A DNA stretch of 64,000 nucleotides from Nocardia amikacinitolerans NBRC 108937 (GTDB lineage: Bacteria; Actinomycetota; Actinomycetes; Mycobacteriales; Mycobacteriaceae). Positions within the stretch are counted from its first letter, which is position 1. The number at the start of each line of letters is the position of its first letter. Made by a program: the position numbers and the translations under genes. The DNA is taken from positions 62,001 through 126,000 of the forward strand of contig NZ_BDAU01000013.1 in assembly GCF_001612615.1 (NCBI RefSeq), given 5' to 3'. Under the pieces are notes generated by a model. The model worked only from the letters and a program-made list of their open reading frames with translations. It was not told the origin of the DNA and did no database searches. Shown here piece by piece: positions 1 through 8,340 of this stretch.

Positions 1-1
1 T

Positions 2-277
2 CTGGCGCGGATGTCGGGCATCAGCGTCCAGAGTGTGCACACCGCGGTGAAGGCGCTGGTCGCGGCGGGGCTGGTGCGCGACCGCACGGCGCGCGCCGGG
101 TCGGCGTCGACGATCGAGTTGACGCCCAAGGGTTCTCGGCTGTTGCGCAAGGCCGAGGGGGTGGTCGCCGAGGTGGACGATCGATTGTTCGGCGCGGAAG
201 CCGACCCCATTCGGCGGCAGATCGGCGCGGCCATCCTCGCGGCCTTCGCCGACGGAATTCCCCCGTCGCGACAGTGA
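2..277 (+). CDS. MarR-type winged-helix regulator, C-terminal part
   Basis: The reading frame enters from the window edge, so the N-terminus is missing. About 91 residues are visible: the end of a winged-helix domain with a recognition-helix-like stretch (SGISVQSVHTAVKALVAAG), a wing ([18 protein letters not shown]) and a C-terminal dimerisation helix. LVRD...ELTPKGSRLL is typical of MarR proteins. It is probably a repressor that binds DNA until a ligand releases it. Two copies of an inverted repeat follow directly and precede a same-strand membrane protein gene, which suggests it controls that gene. The ligand cannot be inferred. Confidence 0.75.
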   Translation: MARMSGISVQSVHTAVKALVAAGLVRDRTARAGSASTIELTPKGSRLLRKAEGVVAEVDDRLFGAEADPIRRQIGAAILAAFADGIPPSRQ

Positions 278-290
278 CTCCACGCACATC

Positions 291-336
291 CTTCAGTTTG
301 TCTGAAGCTCTCCGCTAGGCTTCAGCCAACCTGAAG
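291..336. promoter_or_regulatory. Duplicated palindromic operator, probable MarR site
   Basis: Two identical inverted repeats CTTCAG-N5-CTGAAG lie at 291-307 and 320-336, with centres 29 bp apart, between the MarR stop codon and the next start. Only the spacers differ (TTTGT and CCAAC). A repeated palindrome beside a MarR gene is typical of an operator. Which protein binds is inferred from position. Confidence 0.7.
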
Positions 337-353
337 GATGAAGGAGTCGATCG

Positions 354-800
354 ATGAAGCATGTCTTGCTGTCGGTCCACGTGGTTGCGGCCATCGTGTT
401 CGTCGGCGGCTCGGCGGTGGCGTCGAGCCTGTTCCCCCGGTACGCCCCGGTCGCGGCGGGCGCGCCGACGCGCGACCGGGCCGAACGCAGTGTCGCCGTC
501 GCGCAGGCGATGCACCGGGTGACCGGCGTCTACGCGGCGCTCGGGGTCATCGTGCCGGTGGTCGGCATCGCGCTGGCCATGGTGCAGGGCCGGATGGGCG
601 AAATCTGGATCACGCTGGCCATGGTGCTGACGGCCGTCGCGGGCGGGCTGCTCGCGGTCCAGATCCATCCGATGCAGCGCGACGCGCTCGCGGCCCCGGA
701 CGACGGTCGGCGGCTGCGCGTGCTGGGGATGCTCGCCGGGATCTACAACCTGCTGTGGGTGGTTGTCGTCGTGCTGATGATCGTCCGGCCGGGCTCCTGA
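354..800 (+). CDS. Small integral membrane protein, possibly DUF2269-like
   Basis: 148 residues with four predicted hydrophobic segments, near residues 5-25, 60-80, 85-105 and 125-145. The start is supported by an AAGGAG box 7 bases upstream. The length and four-helix layout resemble small DUF2269-type membrane proteins, but I see no catalytic motif and the assignment is tentative. The gene lies 17 bases after the second MarR-type palindrome, so it is the likely target of the upstream regulator and may take part in the response to that regulator's ligand. Confidence 0.6.
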   Translation: MKHVLLSVHVVAAIVFVGGSAVASSLFPRYAPVAAGAPTRDRAERSVAVAQAMHRVTGVYAALGVIVPVVGIALAMVQGRMGEIWITLAMVLTAVAGGLLAVQIHPMQRDALAAPDDGRRLRVLGMLAGIYNLLWVVVVVLMIVRPGS

Positions 801-932
801 GCCAGCGGGGTAGCTAGCCGAGCCAGTCGATCCCGACCCTCCTGACCTGCGGCGCTCGCCCGTCCGGCAGCCTCCGTGCTTCGCGTTGGCACTATGGCTG
901 AGGAAGTGATCGCTACGAGGAGGTATTTGGAC

Positions 933-1235
933 ATGGCTCGGATTCCCACGGCGCTGTTGGCGGCCGGTGGACTCGGCGGTGGTTTCGCGCTCGCGCAGGC
1001 GACGAAGAAGCGCGAGCTCGGCGGCGTCGTTTTCGCGGCGGCGACGGCGGCCGCACTGCCCCGGTGGCGGCGGACGGTCGGCACCGGCGGTGCGGCGGCG
1101 CTGACGGGACTGTCGGTGGGTGCGCTCGGCGCCTCGCACCCGTTGGCAAAGAAGATCGGGGCGTGGCCGTCGGTGGTTGTGGTGTCTGGTGTGGTCGCCG
1201 CCGCCGCTTGGGCGACGGTGGATCGTCGGGCCTGA
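933..1235 (+). CDS. Hypothetical small hydrophobic protein
   Basis: 100 residues starting MARIPTALLAAGG, rich in Ala, Gly and Val, with two or three short hydrophobic stretches suggesting a small membrane protein. The ATG at 933 is preferred over an upstream in-frame ATG at 876 because GAGGAGG sits about 7 bases before it and the extra N-terminus is not hydrophobic. I do not recognise a family. It stands alone between the MarR-linked gene and a convergent secreted protein gene. Confidence 0.5.
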   Translation: MARIPTALLAAGGLGGGFALAQATKKRELGGVVFAAATAAALPRWRRTVGTGGAAALTGLSVGALGASHPLAKKIGAWPSVVVVSGVVAAAAWATVDRRA

Positions 1236-1440
1236 CTCGGGTCATGGCTGTGCGGCCAGGGACCCGGCGGGGTTCTCGACAAGGTGTGGGTGCGGCACGG
1301 ACCGAACCCGCGGGGCCGCTTCGCTCACGCCACCGCGGCACGCCGGCTGACTCGGGTCGGCGCGGCTTTTCGCGGGGCGGGCCCGATCCAACGTCGAGCC
1401 CGCCCCTGACGTAATAGGTTGTGTACTAACGAAATCGACG

Positions 1441-2220
1441 CTAGGCGGCGGGAATCTCGGCAGGGGGCGCGACGGGCGGGGCCATCGAACCTTCCACCGC
1501 GCCGACGATCGCGCCGAGGCCCGCGCCTGCGGCGATGAACGGGAGCGACACCATGCCGACGGACAGGGTCGCGGCGAGGACGGGCATGAAGGCCAGCCCG
1601 GCCGGGGCGAAGGGGATGCCGACGACGAGACCGATGGCCGCGCCCATCACCGCGGCGACGACCGCGATCGGACTGGAGACGGCGGCACCGACGACCGCGC
1701 CCTGAGCCGCGGTGCCGATGACATCGGCCGAGATCTGGTCGGACCGCGAGCGTTCCATGCCCGCGGCCTGGAGTGCGCCGGACAGGCCGTTCTGCGCGCC
1801 CATCGTCGCGCCGTTGATCTGGTCGGCCTGTTCCGGGGTGATCCAGTCGGGCCGTCCGAGTTCGACGTTGCCGATGCGAATCACGTTCGTCGGCGCCGGG
1901 ACGGGCGCGGCCTCGACGACCGGTGTGGCCGCCTCGGATTCGACGTCGACGGCCGCCTCGGGCGCGGGCTCGACCGGGTCGGCGGCGGGCGCGGGAGCGA
2001 TCGCCGGGACGATTGGCAGCGGGATCGCCGCACCGAAGATGTTCGCGCCGAACGGGAATTGTTCGGCGACGGCGCCTGCCGGAGCGGCCGCGCCGGGTGG
2101 CGGCGCGTCGGCGATCGCGGGCGCGGCCGTGACAACCGCCGCCGAGATCGCGCCGACGATCAGCGTCGTCGTGCGCAGGGAGAAGGAACGGAACGGGATA
2201 ACTGCCTTGTATGTGGCCAT
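1441..2220 (-). CDS. Secreted or envelope Ala/Pro-rich hypothetical protein
   Basis: 259 residues. An N-terminal hydrophobic stretch (about residues 16-38) ending in AIADAP looks like a signal peptide. An Ala/Pro/Glu-rich linker (about 40-110) follows, then a central segment IRIGNVELGRPDWITPEQAD, then a hydrophobic Gly/Ala-rich C-terminal half with two or three possible membrane segments. This linker-plus-hydrophobic-tail layout is common in nocardial cell-envelope proteins of unknown function. No enzyme motif is visible. Downstream on the same strand is nothing until the edge of a convergent gene. Confidence 0.5.
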   Translation of the reverse strand: MATYKAVIPFRSFSLRTTTLIVGAISAAVVTAAPAIADAPPPGAAAPAGAVAEQFPFGANIFGAAIPLPIVPAIAPAPAADPVEPAPEAAVDVESEAATPVVEAAPVPAPTNVIRIGNVELGRPDWITPEQADQINGATMGAQNGLSGALQAAGMERSRSDQISADVIGTAAQGAVVGAAVSSPIAVVAAVMGAAIGLVVGIPFAPAGLAFMPVLAATLSVGMVSLPFIAAGAGLGAIVGAVEGSMAPPVAPPAEIPAA

Positions 2221-2341
2221 GCGGCGTCCTCATTCGAAGAAGCGGAGTTTCCTACGAATCTGATTCGGAGCCGCATCGCATTCGGATGAAAGGAATTTCA
2301 CACGCCGCATTCCGTGCGGTCTGTTTCGCGTCGGACGCTGG

Positions 2342-4684
2342 TCAGCTCTTCGTCTCGGCCATCTCCTCGGCCACATCCGCTTCCGCGACCTGCGCTTTCG
2401 CGACGTCCGCTACTTCGACGTCCGCTTTCGCGACGTCCGCCTCTGCGGCGTGCGCTTTCGCGACGTCCGCTTCTGAGAGGTCCGGCTCCGCGACGTCCGG
2501 CGCATCGTCCGTCCGCCGACGTGCGCGCAGATATGCCCACTGCAACACACCGAGCCCGGCCAAACCCGCGATCGCCGTGGCGATCCCGATCTGCCAGCCC
2601 GGCGGCCGCCAATCGACGACCAGTTCGGCGTTCTGCGTGCCGGGCGGGATGTCGACGGCGAGGAAGCTGCGGGCGACGTCGAACGTGGGCAGTTCGCGGC
2701 CGTTGAGCGTGACGCGATGGCCCGGCCAGGTGAGGCGGGAGAACACGACCCGGCCTCCGGTCGCGGAACTGACCTTCGCGCGGGTGGTGATGTCGTCGTA
2801 GGAGCCGGTCGATGTCGCGGTGACACCGGAGGTGTGCGCGATGGCGCCGTCGCGGGTGGAGGCGGGACCGCCCTGGCGCTCCAGCACCCAGATGAAGCGC
2901 TCGTGCCCGCGGTAGTCCACCCACTGCCAGCCGGGCGGTGCGGGGTGATCGCGCGCGTCGGGGTACTGCGCGCGGTGCAGGACGACCCGATCGACCTTCA
3001 TCAGATCGACGACGGGAACGCCGGTCGACGGTTCGGCGGCGAAGGCGCGGCGGAACGCGTCCGGGCAGGTGCTGCCGTCCCATGCCATGCAGAGCAGTCC
3101 GGCGATTCCGGTGTGGCCGATGGGCGTGTAGGCGTTGACGTAGTCGAGTTCGAGCGCCTTGGCGTAGTTGCCGATGGCCAGCGATCCGTACGCGCCCGCG
3201 AGACCGCGGTCCTCGGGGGCGATGATCGCGCGGTCGGCGAGCTGCAAAGTGAGCCCGTCGAAATCCGGGAAGGCCGCACGCATCTCGGAGCGTTTTTCCG
3301 GGAAGTTGTACGACAGCGGGGTCAGCGGCGCGATCGCCACCTGCGTGAACGCGATCGGGAACATGGCGACCATGGTCAGCGCGCACGCCGCGACGATGCC
3401 GCGGTGGCGCGCGAGCCACACGACCGCGTAGCCGAGGGCCGCGACCACGACGGCGGCGATCAGATGCCGCAGCGCCAACAGCGGTGCGGCCGAGAACGAT
3501 CGGACGAACAACAACCCGATCAGCACCCCTGCGGCGACCATCCGCCGTCGCGAGGCCGCGAAAGTTCCGTACCGGCTGAGCAATACGCAGACCAGCACCA
3601 GCAGCGCGATCGCCACCATCGGCAGCACCCGCGCGGGCCAGCGCAGCGGGCCGATCGCGCCGGGGCCCGCGGTCCACATCAGCACCGCCACCGCGAAGAA
3701 CGCGATGCCGCTGAACTCCCGCGCGGAGCGGCGCGCCGCCCGCCAGTCGACGAAGGCGAGCGCGGGGATGAGGAACCACGCGATGTAGACCATCGGCAGC
3801 GGCTGCACGTGACCCCACCACGCGGTGAACGCCGGTGTGGTGCTCGGCAGGCTGGCGTTGAGCGACTCCGACCACGGCACCGTCAGGAACGGATCGTTGT
3901 GGATCTGCGCGCTACCGCGCCAAGTGACCTGCGAGGAGAGGATTCCGGAGAAGTTCGCGATCGCCGCGGTCAGCGCCGCGCAGCCGGAAGCGAGCATCAG
4001 CCGCACGGCGGGCGCCCAGCGCTGCTGGTGCACGATCTCGCCCGCCGCGACGGCGACGATCACCAGCGCCGATTCCACCGCGGGAAACGCGTATTGGACG
4101 GTGAGCGTGAGATACAGGAAGACGAACACCGGAATCGGTCCGCTGCGCCCGCGCGCGTAGTTCACGCCCGAGGCCCAGGCGTGCACCATCCACGCGGTCG
4201 CGACGTGCGGGGTGAACCAGCTCGCCTCGTCGAAGAACAGGAACCAGCCGCTCAGCGGGAACGCCACGCCCGCGACCGCGGCCCACGGCGCGCGTGCGCC
4301 GTACGCCAGGCAGATGCGGAAGACGCCGAGGCCGGCGATGATCGAGAAGACCAGCTTCACCAGCGTCGCGTAGAGGGCGAGGTCGTCCATCGAGGGGGCG
4401 ATCAGGAAGACCAGCAGGTGGGCCGGATTGAGCAGCCCGGCTTCCTCGAGCGTGTAGTTGCCCGCCATCCACTCGTGCGGGATGAGGATCGGCAACCGGC
4501 CTTCCCGCAGCTGATTTCCGAGTGCCACCCACATGGGGGCGTACTGGGCCTCGGTATCGTCTGTGTAGTAGTGGCGCGGATCGGCAAGCAACACCGCCAG
4601 ATAACCCGCGATCACTCCCAGTGAGGTAATCGCCCCCCACTTCAGGCCTACTCGGCGCGGTTCGATCGCCGCGATTGTGCTCAC
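2342..4684 (-). CDS. Large multi-spanning membrane protein, YfhO-like
   Basis: 780 residues with about a dozen membrane segments over the first 500 residues, an extracytoplasmic domain of roughly 200 residues, one more helix near residue 700 and a charged cytoplasmic tail. The N-terminal segment with an acidic motif (DPRHYYTDDTEAQYAP) after the first helix resembles the first loop of YfhO and GT-C glycosyltransferases, where such acids often bind the lipid-linked sugar. The probable role is transfer of a sugar to an envelope polymer or lipid, which is inference. The neighbouring divergent gene is an O-acyltransferase, consistent with envelope decoration. The tail is made of pentapeptide-like repeats, unusual for this family. 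Confidence 0.6.
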   Translation of the reverse strand: MSTIAAIEPRRVGLKWGAITSLGVIAGYLAVLLADPRHYYTDDTEAQYAPMWVALGNQLREGRLPILIPHEWMAGNYTLEEAGLLNPAHLLVFLIAPSMDDLALYATLVKLVFSIIAGLGVFRICLAYGARAPWAAVAGVAFPLSGWFLFFDEASWFTPHVATAWMVHAWASGVNYARGRSGPIPVFVFLYLTLTVQYAFPAVESALVIVAVAAGEIVHQQRWAPAVRLMLASGCAALTAAIANFSGILSSQVTWRGSAQIHNDPFLTVPWSESLNASLPSTTPAFTAWWGHVQPLPMVYIAWFLIPALAFVDWRAARRSAREFSGIAFFAVAVLMWTAGPGAIGPLRWPARVLPMVAIALLVLVCVLLSRYGTFAASRRRMVAAGVLIGLLFVRSFSAAPLLALRHLIAAVVVAALGYAVVWLARHRGIVAACALTMVAMFPIAFTQVAIAPLTPLSYNFPEKRSEMRAAFPDFDGLTLQLADRAIIAPEDRGLAGAYGSLAIGNYAKALELDYVNAYTPIGHTGIAGLLCMAWDGSTCPDAFRRAFAAEPSTGVPVVDLMKVDRVVLHRAQYPDARDHPAPPGWQWVDYRGHERFIWVLERQGGPASTRDGAIAHTSGVTATSTGSYDDITTRAKVSSATGGRVVFSRLTWPGHRVTLNGRELPTFDVARSFLAVDIPPGTQNAELVVDWRPPGWQIGIATAIAGLAGLGVLQWAYLRARRRTDDAPDVAEPDLSEADVAKAHAAEADVAKADVEVADVAKAQVAEADVAEEMAETKS
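2381..2500. repeat. 15-bp tandem repeat, eight units, inside the membrane protein gene
   Basis: Eight consecutive 15-bp units related to TTTCGCGACGTCCGC fill exactly 120 bp. On the minus strand they encode five-residue units of the type A-D-V-A-K/E at the very C-terminus of the YfhO-like protein. The units keep frame, so changes in copy number would alter only tail length. Confidence 0.85.
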
Positions 4685-4811
4685 AAGGGGCGCAGCGTAT
4701 TCGCACCGCAGGAACGAAGCAAGGACCGATTGGTGACGTTTGTCCGATTATTCGGCAATGATGTCCGGTTGGATTTTGCCTCTCCGCACGTGATAAGAGG
4801 GTTGCCATGTC

Positions 4812-7070
4812 ATGTTCACCGTCTGTCTGCCTCGCGGAAACCAGAGGCCGAGGCGCGCGGGTCCGGCGCCGGTCGATGCCTCGATGAGGCCGCCGGAGCG
4901 GGTGTCGCCCGCGGTCGGCTCCGGCGATGTCGAGGACCGGCGCGGGGGTTCGGCGACCACTGCACCTGGCGCGATCAAACGACGTCTGGCTGGGGCGCCG
5001 CGGACTATCGAGCCGGACGAAGCCGGTCGGCGGCTTCGCTCGGAGCGGAAACACGTCTACCGGCACGACCTCGACGGCCTGCGCGGCGTCGCGATCGCCC
5101 TGGTGGTGGTGTTCCACATCTGGTTCGGCCGGGTCTCCGGCGGCGTGGATGTGTTCCTCGTCCTCTCCGGCTTCTTCTTCACCGGATCACTGCTGCGGCG
5201 CGCGGAATCGACCGGCACGGTCGAGCTCGGCGCCACGGCGCGGCGGTTGGGCAGGCGGCTGCTGCCCGGTTTGGTACTGGTGCTGGCCGTCGTCGCGTTC
5301 GTGACGGTGCTGATGCGCCCGTACACCCAGTGGGCGGGGTCGGCCGCGCAGACGCTGGCTTCGCTGCTGTACTACCAGAACTGGTATCTGGCGCTGTCCT
5401 GGTCGGACTACCTGGCGGCCGACCCGTCGGTGAGTCCGCTCCAGCACCTGTGGTCGATGTCGGTGCAGGGGCAGTTCTATCTCGTCGCGCTGGCCGGAAT
5501 CGCGCTGCTGGTGGCGATCGTTCGCAGGTTCGGTCTGGCGTCCGCGTTGCGGCCGACGGTGGCGGTCGTGCTCGGTGGACTGGCCGTGGCCTCGTTCCTC
5601 TACGCCGCCCGCGGTGCGGAACTGCATCAGGGCTGGAACTACTACGACAGCCTGGCGCGCGGCTGGGAACTGCTCGCCGGTGCGCTGCTCGCCGTGCTCG
5701 CGCCGAAACTGGCCGTGCCGCACGCGCTTCGGGCGCTGCTCGCGGTGGCCGGTGCGCTCATCGTGCTGAGCTGCGGCTGGCTGACCAACGGCGCCAACGA
5801 GTTTCCCGGACCGGCGGCCCTGATTCCGGTGGGCGCGGCCGTCGCGCTGATCATGTCGGGCGCCGGCCTGCCGACCGCCGCCCAGCCGCTGCCGAACCGG
5901 TTGCTCGCCGCCGCGCCGATGGTCCGGCTCGGTGAGCTCGCCTACGCGCTGTACCTCTGGCACTGGCCGATCCTGATCTTCGTGCTCGCCGAGCGCGGCA
6001 CGCCGACGGCGGGCATCGAAGGCGGACTCGCGGTGCTCGCGGCCTCCTGCACGCTGGCGTACCTGACCCACCGCTTCGTCGAGGAGCCGCTGCGGACCGG
6101 CTCGGTCGCTCGCCGCGCCGGCTATCGCCGCCGCGCGGGCCGGACGATCGTGCTCGTCGGCGCGACGCTGCTCGCTGTGGCGGTCGGAGCACAGGTGGTG
6201 ACCAGGATGCTGCCGCCCCATCCGGTCGCGCAGCTGGATCCGACGCGCTATCCCGGCGCCGAGGCGTTGGCGGCGGGCGCGGCCGTCCCGCGGGCCGAGA
6301 TGCGCCCGACGATCTTCGAGGCGCCCGCCGACGCCGCCTACCCGACGCGGGACAAGTGCATCGCTGACTGGGACACCCGCGACGTGATCACCTGCACCTA
6401 CGGCGACGCGGACGCGGAACGCACCATCGCCGTGGTCGGCAGCTCGCACGCCGAGCACTGGGTGCCCGCGCTCGACGTGCTCGCCCGTGAATACGGCTTT
6501 CGCATCACGGTGTACCTGAAGATGGGTTGTCCGCTGACGGTAGCGGCCGAGCCGATGTACAAAGGCGAGCCGATTCCCGACTGCCGCGACTGGTCGGCGG
6601 AGGTGATCGACCGGCTCGGCGTCGACCGGCCGCAGTGGGTATTCACGACCGGCACCCGCCCGCGCGATCCCACCGGTGACGAGACCCCGACGGATTACCT
6701 CGAGGTCTGGTCCCGACTGGCCGATCACGGACTCAATGTGCTCGCCGTCCGCGACACGCCTTGGCTGCGCCGCGACAGCGTCCGCTACCGCGCCATCGAC
6801 TGCCTGGCCCAGAGCGGCGACGGCGTCAGCTGCGGCATGCGCAGGACCGACGCGCTCGACGAGGTGAATCCCGCCGCCGAGCCCGCCGCGTCCTTTCCCA
6901 ATGTGTTCCCGCTCGACCTGACCGACGCCGTCTGCACACCGGAGGTCTGCCCGGTGATCGAGGGCAACATCCTCGTCTATCACGACGAGCACCATCTGAC
7001 CGCCAGCTATTCACGGTCGCTCGCGCCCGAACTCGGTCGCAGGCTGGCGCCGATCCTCGGCTGGTGGTGA
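4812..7070 (+). CDS. Acyltransferase-3 membrane protein with C-terminal SGNH domain
   Basis: 752 residues. The first 80 or so are disordered and poorly conserved, so the true start could be further in. The acyltransferase-3 domain begins at YRHDLDGLRG (about 83) with the expected histidine in VVVFHIWF and some ten membrane helices to about residue 470. A C-terminal extracytoplasmic SGNH-hydrolase-like domain follows: its serine is in VVGSSHAEHW (about 541) and the Asp/His pair in DEHHLT (about 724). Proteins of this build O-acetylate or O-acylate surface glycans, with the membrane part bringing the acyl group and the SGNH domain transferring it. The gene is divergent from the YfhO-like gene. 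Confidence 0.88.
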   Translation: MFTVCLPRGNQRPRRAGPAPVDASMRPPERVSPAVGSGDVEDRRGGSATTAPGAIKRRLAGAPRTIEPDEAGRRLRSERKHVYRHDLDGLRGVAIALVVVFHIWFGRVSGGVDVFLVLSGFFFTGSLLRRAESTGTVELGATARRLGRRLLPGLVLVLAVVAFVTVLMRPYTQWAGSAAQTLASLLYYQNWYLALSWSDYLAADPSVSPLQHLWSMSVQGQFYLVALAGIALLVAIVRRFGLASALRPTVAVVLGGLAVASFLYAARGAELHQGWNYYDSLARGWELLAGALLAVLAPKLAVPHALRALLAVAGALIVLSCGWLTNGANEFPGPAALIPVGAAVALIMSGAGLPTAAQPLPNRLLAAAPMVRLGELAYALYLWHWPILIFVLAERGTPTAGIEGGLAVLAASCTLAYLTHRFVEEPLRTGSVARRAGYRRRAGRTIVLVGATLLAVAVGAQVVTRMLPPHPVAQLDPTRYPGAEALAAGAAVPRAEMRPTIFEAPADAAYPTRDKCIADWDTRDVITCTYGDADAERTIAVVGSSHAEHWVPALDVLAREYGFRITVYLKMGCPLTVAAEPMYKGEPIPDCRDWSAEVIDRLGVDRPQWVFTTGTRPRDPTGDETPTDYLEVWSRLADHGLNVLAVRDTPWLRRDSVRYRAIDCLAQSGDGVSCGMRRTDALDEVNPAAEPAASFPNVFPLDLTDAVCTPEVCPVIEGNILVYHDEHHLTASYSRSLAPELGRRLAPILGWW

Positions 7071-7097
7071 GTCGGGGCCGGACGACCCGGCCCCGAC
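7071..7097. terminator. Bidirectional hairpin terminator
   Basis: A perfect 11-bp stem (GTCGGGGCCGG paired with CCGGCCCCGAC) with a 5-base loop starts one base after the acyltransferase stop and ends 2 bases before the end of the convergent RNHCP gene. There is no U-tract, as is usual in high-GC actinobacteria. Confidence 0.75.
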
Positions 7098-7099
7098 CG

Positions 7100-7510
7100 T
7101 CACAGCGCCAGTAGCGCGCGCCTACCGAGTCGCGGATCGGCCAACGGCCGCACCGCGATTCGCATCAGCGCCAACGGATTGTCGTCGCCCGCGATGCGGT
7201 TCGCCTTGAGCGCGCCGCAGGCGGCGCACTGGTGCACGAGCAGCCACTCGCCGTCGTCGCGGGCCGAGAGGCTGACCGCGGACATCCGCCCGCCGCACGT
7301 CGACGCGCGGTCGCCGGGGATCCGGCCGTCGACGTGGCGGCTGGCCAGGCAGTGCGGGCAGTGGTTGCGGTGCGCGGTGCCCGGCGCCACGACCGACACC
7401 GCCATCCGGCAGCCGACGCAGCGGAACGCGTCGCCGGATTCGCCGCCCGGCCCGTGCAGCACATCCTTGCGGCGTTGCGCGCGAGTCGCTTTCGTCTTTC
7501 TTCGCGGCAT
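7100..7510 (-). CDS. RNHCP domain zinc-ribbon protein (second of tandem pair)
   Basis: 136 residues beginning MPRRKTKATRAQRRKD. Paired cysteines (FRCVGC, NHCPHC and QCAAC) can form zinc ribbons, and the name-giving motif RNHCP occurs at HRNHCPHC. The basic N-terminus suggests RNA or ribosome contact, but the function of RNHCP proteins is not established. The gene starts 12 bases after the preceding paralogue on the same strand, so the two are almost certainly co-transcribed. The C-terminal part (GDDNPLALMRIAVRPLADP) matches the corresponding part of the partner, showing an old tandem duplication. Confidence 0.8.
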   Translation of the reverse strand: MPRRKTKATRAQRRKDVLHGPGGESGDAFRCVGCRMAVSVVAPGTAHRNHCPHCLASRHVDGRIPGDRASTCGGRMSAVSLSARDDGEWLLVHQCAACGALKANRIAGDDNPLALMRIAVRPLADPRLGRRALLAL

Positions 7511-7522
7511 CTCGCACCCCGC

Positions 7523-7906
7523 CTACAGATCGCCGAAGACTTCGAGCGGGAAGGGCGGTTCCGCGAGCGGACGCACGGCCAGTCGCATCAGGACGAGCTG
7601 ATTGTCGTCGCGGGACACCGGGTACAGCGACAGCTCTTGGCAGCGGGTGCAGCGGTGCACCACCGACCAGGAACCGTTGCGCTGCACCGCGATAGACAGC
7701 GGGGCCATCCTGCCGTGGCAGTCGGAAGCGCCGCCGTCGACGTGATCGACGGTGTGCTGCGACGTGAGACAGCTCGGGCAGTGGTTGCGCCTGCTGTCGT
7801 CCGGCGCGAGCGTGGCGACGACGAGGCCGCAGCGCACGCAGGTGAAGGTGCCGGTCCGTAGCGCGGGGCTCGGACCGCGGTGGGTCGAGGTATTGGGGTG
7901 GGACAC
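7523..7906 (-). CDS. RNHCP domain zinc-ribbon protein (first of tandem pair)
   Basis: 127 residues from a GTG preceded by AAGGAG at 7 bases. It contains FTCVRCGL, RRNHCPSC and HRCTRCQE cysteine pairs, the intact RNHCP motif and the shared C-terminal motif SRDDNQLVLMRLAVRPLAEP. The role is unknown; zinc binding is inferred from the cysteine spacing. It lies upstream of its paralogue and downstream of a 25-codon mini-ORF with a very strong ribosome binding site, so a three-cistron transcript is likely. Confidence 0.8.
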   Translation of the reverse strand: MSHPNTSTHRGPSPALRTGTFTCVRCGLVVATLAPDDSRRNHCPSCLTSQHTVDHVDGGASDCHGRMAPLSIAVQRNGSWSVVHRCTRCQELSLYPVSRDDNQLVLMRLAVRPLAEPPFPLEVFGDL

Positions 7907-7972
7907 CCGGATTCTCCTTACTCCTTGGCTGTGTACAGAGCAGCGGGAGCAGGCCGAGTGCGCCTCGAAAGG

Positions 7973-8050
7973 TCAGTGACGGTCGGTGTTACCGGCGTGG
8001 TCGATTATCCGAGCCACGCATCGAGGCGCTCTCGGCACGAGCCGGGTCAT
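7973..8050 (-). CDS. 25-residue mini-ORF, possible leader peptide
   Basis: On the minus strand a near-perfect ribosome binding site (GGAAGGAGG) stands 7 bases before an ATG that opens a 25-codon frame, MTRLVPRAPRCVARIIDHAG followed by five more residues. It ends 66 bases before the first RNHCP gene on the same strand. The strength of the site, far better than that of most genes here, suggests it is really translated. An overlapping alternative start at 8054 in another frame has only 3 bases of spacing and is less likely. It could be a leader peptide controlling the operon or a small protein. Confidence 0.45.
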   Translation of the reverse strand: MTRLVPRAPRCVARIIDHAGNTDRH

Positions 8051-8340
8051 ACATCGACCTCCTTCCAGGCGACCGGGTTGGTCGCGGATCCACCGCGCGG
8101 TTGTGCGCGGGGGGAACTGTAGTACCGCGTTCGGGGCGCGGCCAGTGATTTTCCCGCGGGACCGCGCTCGGTCGCGGCGACCTCCACTTCGGCGCTTGGA
8201 GATCGCGGCACACTGCGGGGCATGGGCCGTATGCCGAGGCGTGACGGCGCGGAGGAGCGGGGTGACCGTCGGTGTCATCGCGCGTGACGGGAAGCGCCGT
8301 CAACGGGAGCTAGAGCACCGAGGAGCCTTGCTACCTGTCT
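8051..8340. promoter_or_regulatory. Upstream region of the mini-ORF/RNHCP operon
   Basis: This 290-base stretch lies between the mini-ORF and the end of the hydrolase gene, both on the minus strand. I see no convincing longer gene. It should hold the promoter of the mini-ORF/RNHCP operon and the end of the hydrolase transcript, but I could not fix either precisely. Confidence 0.3.
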
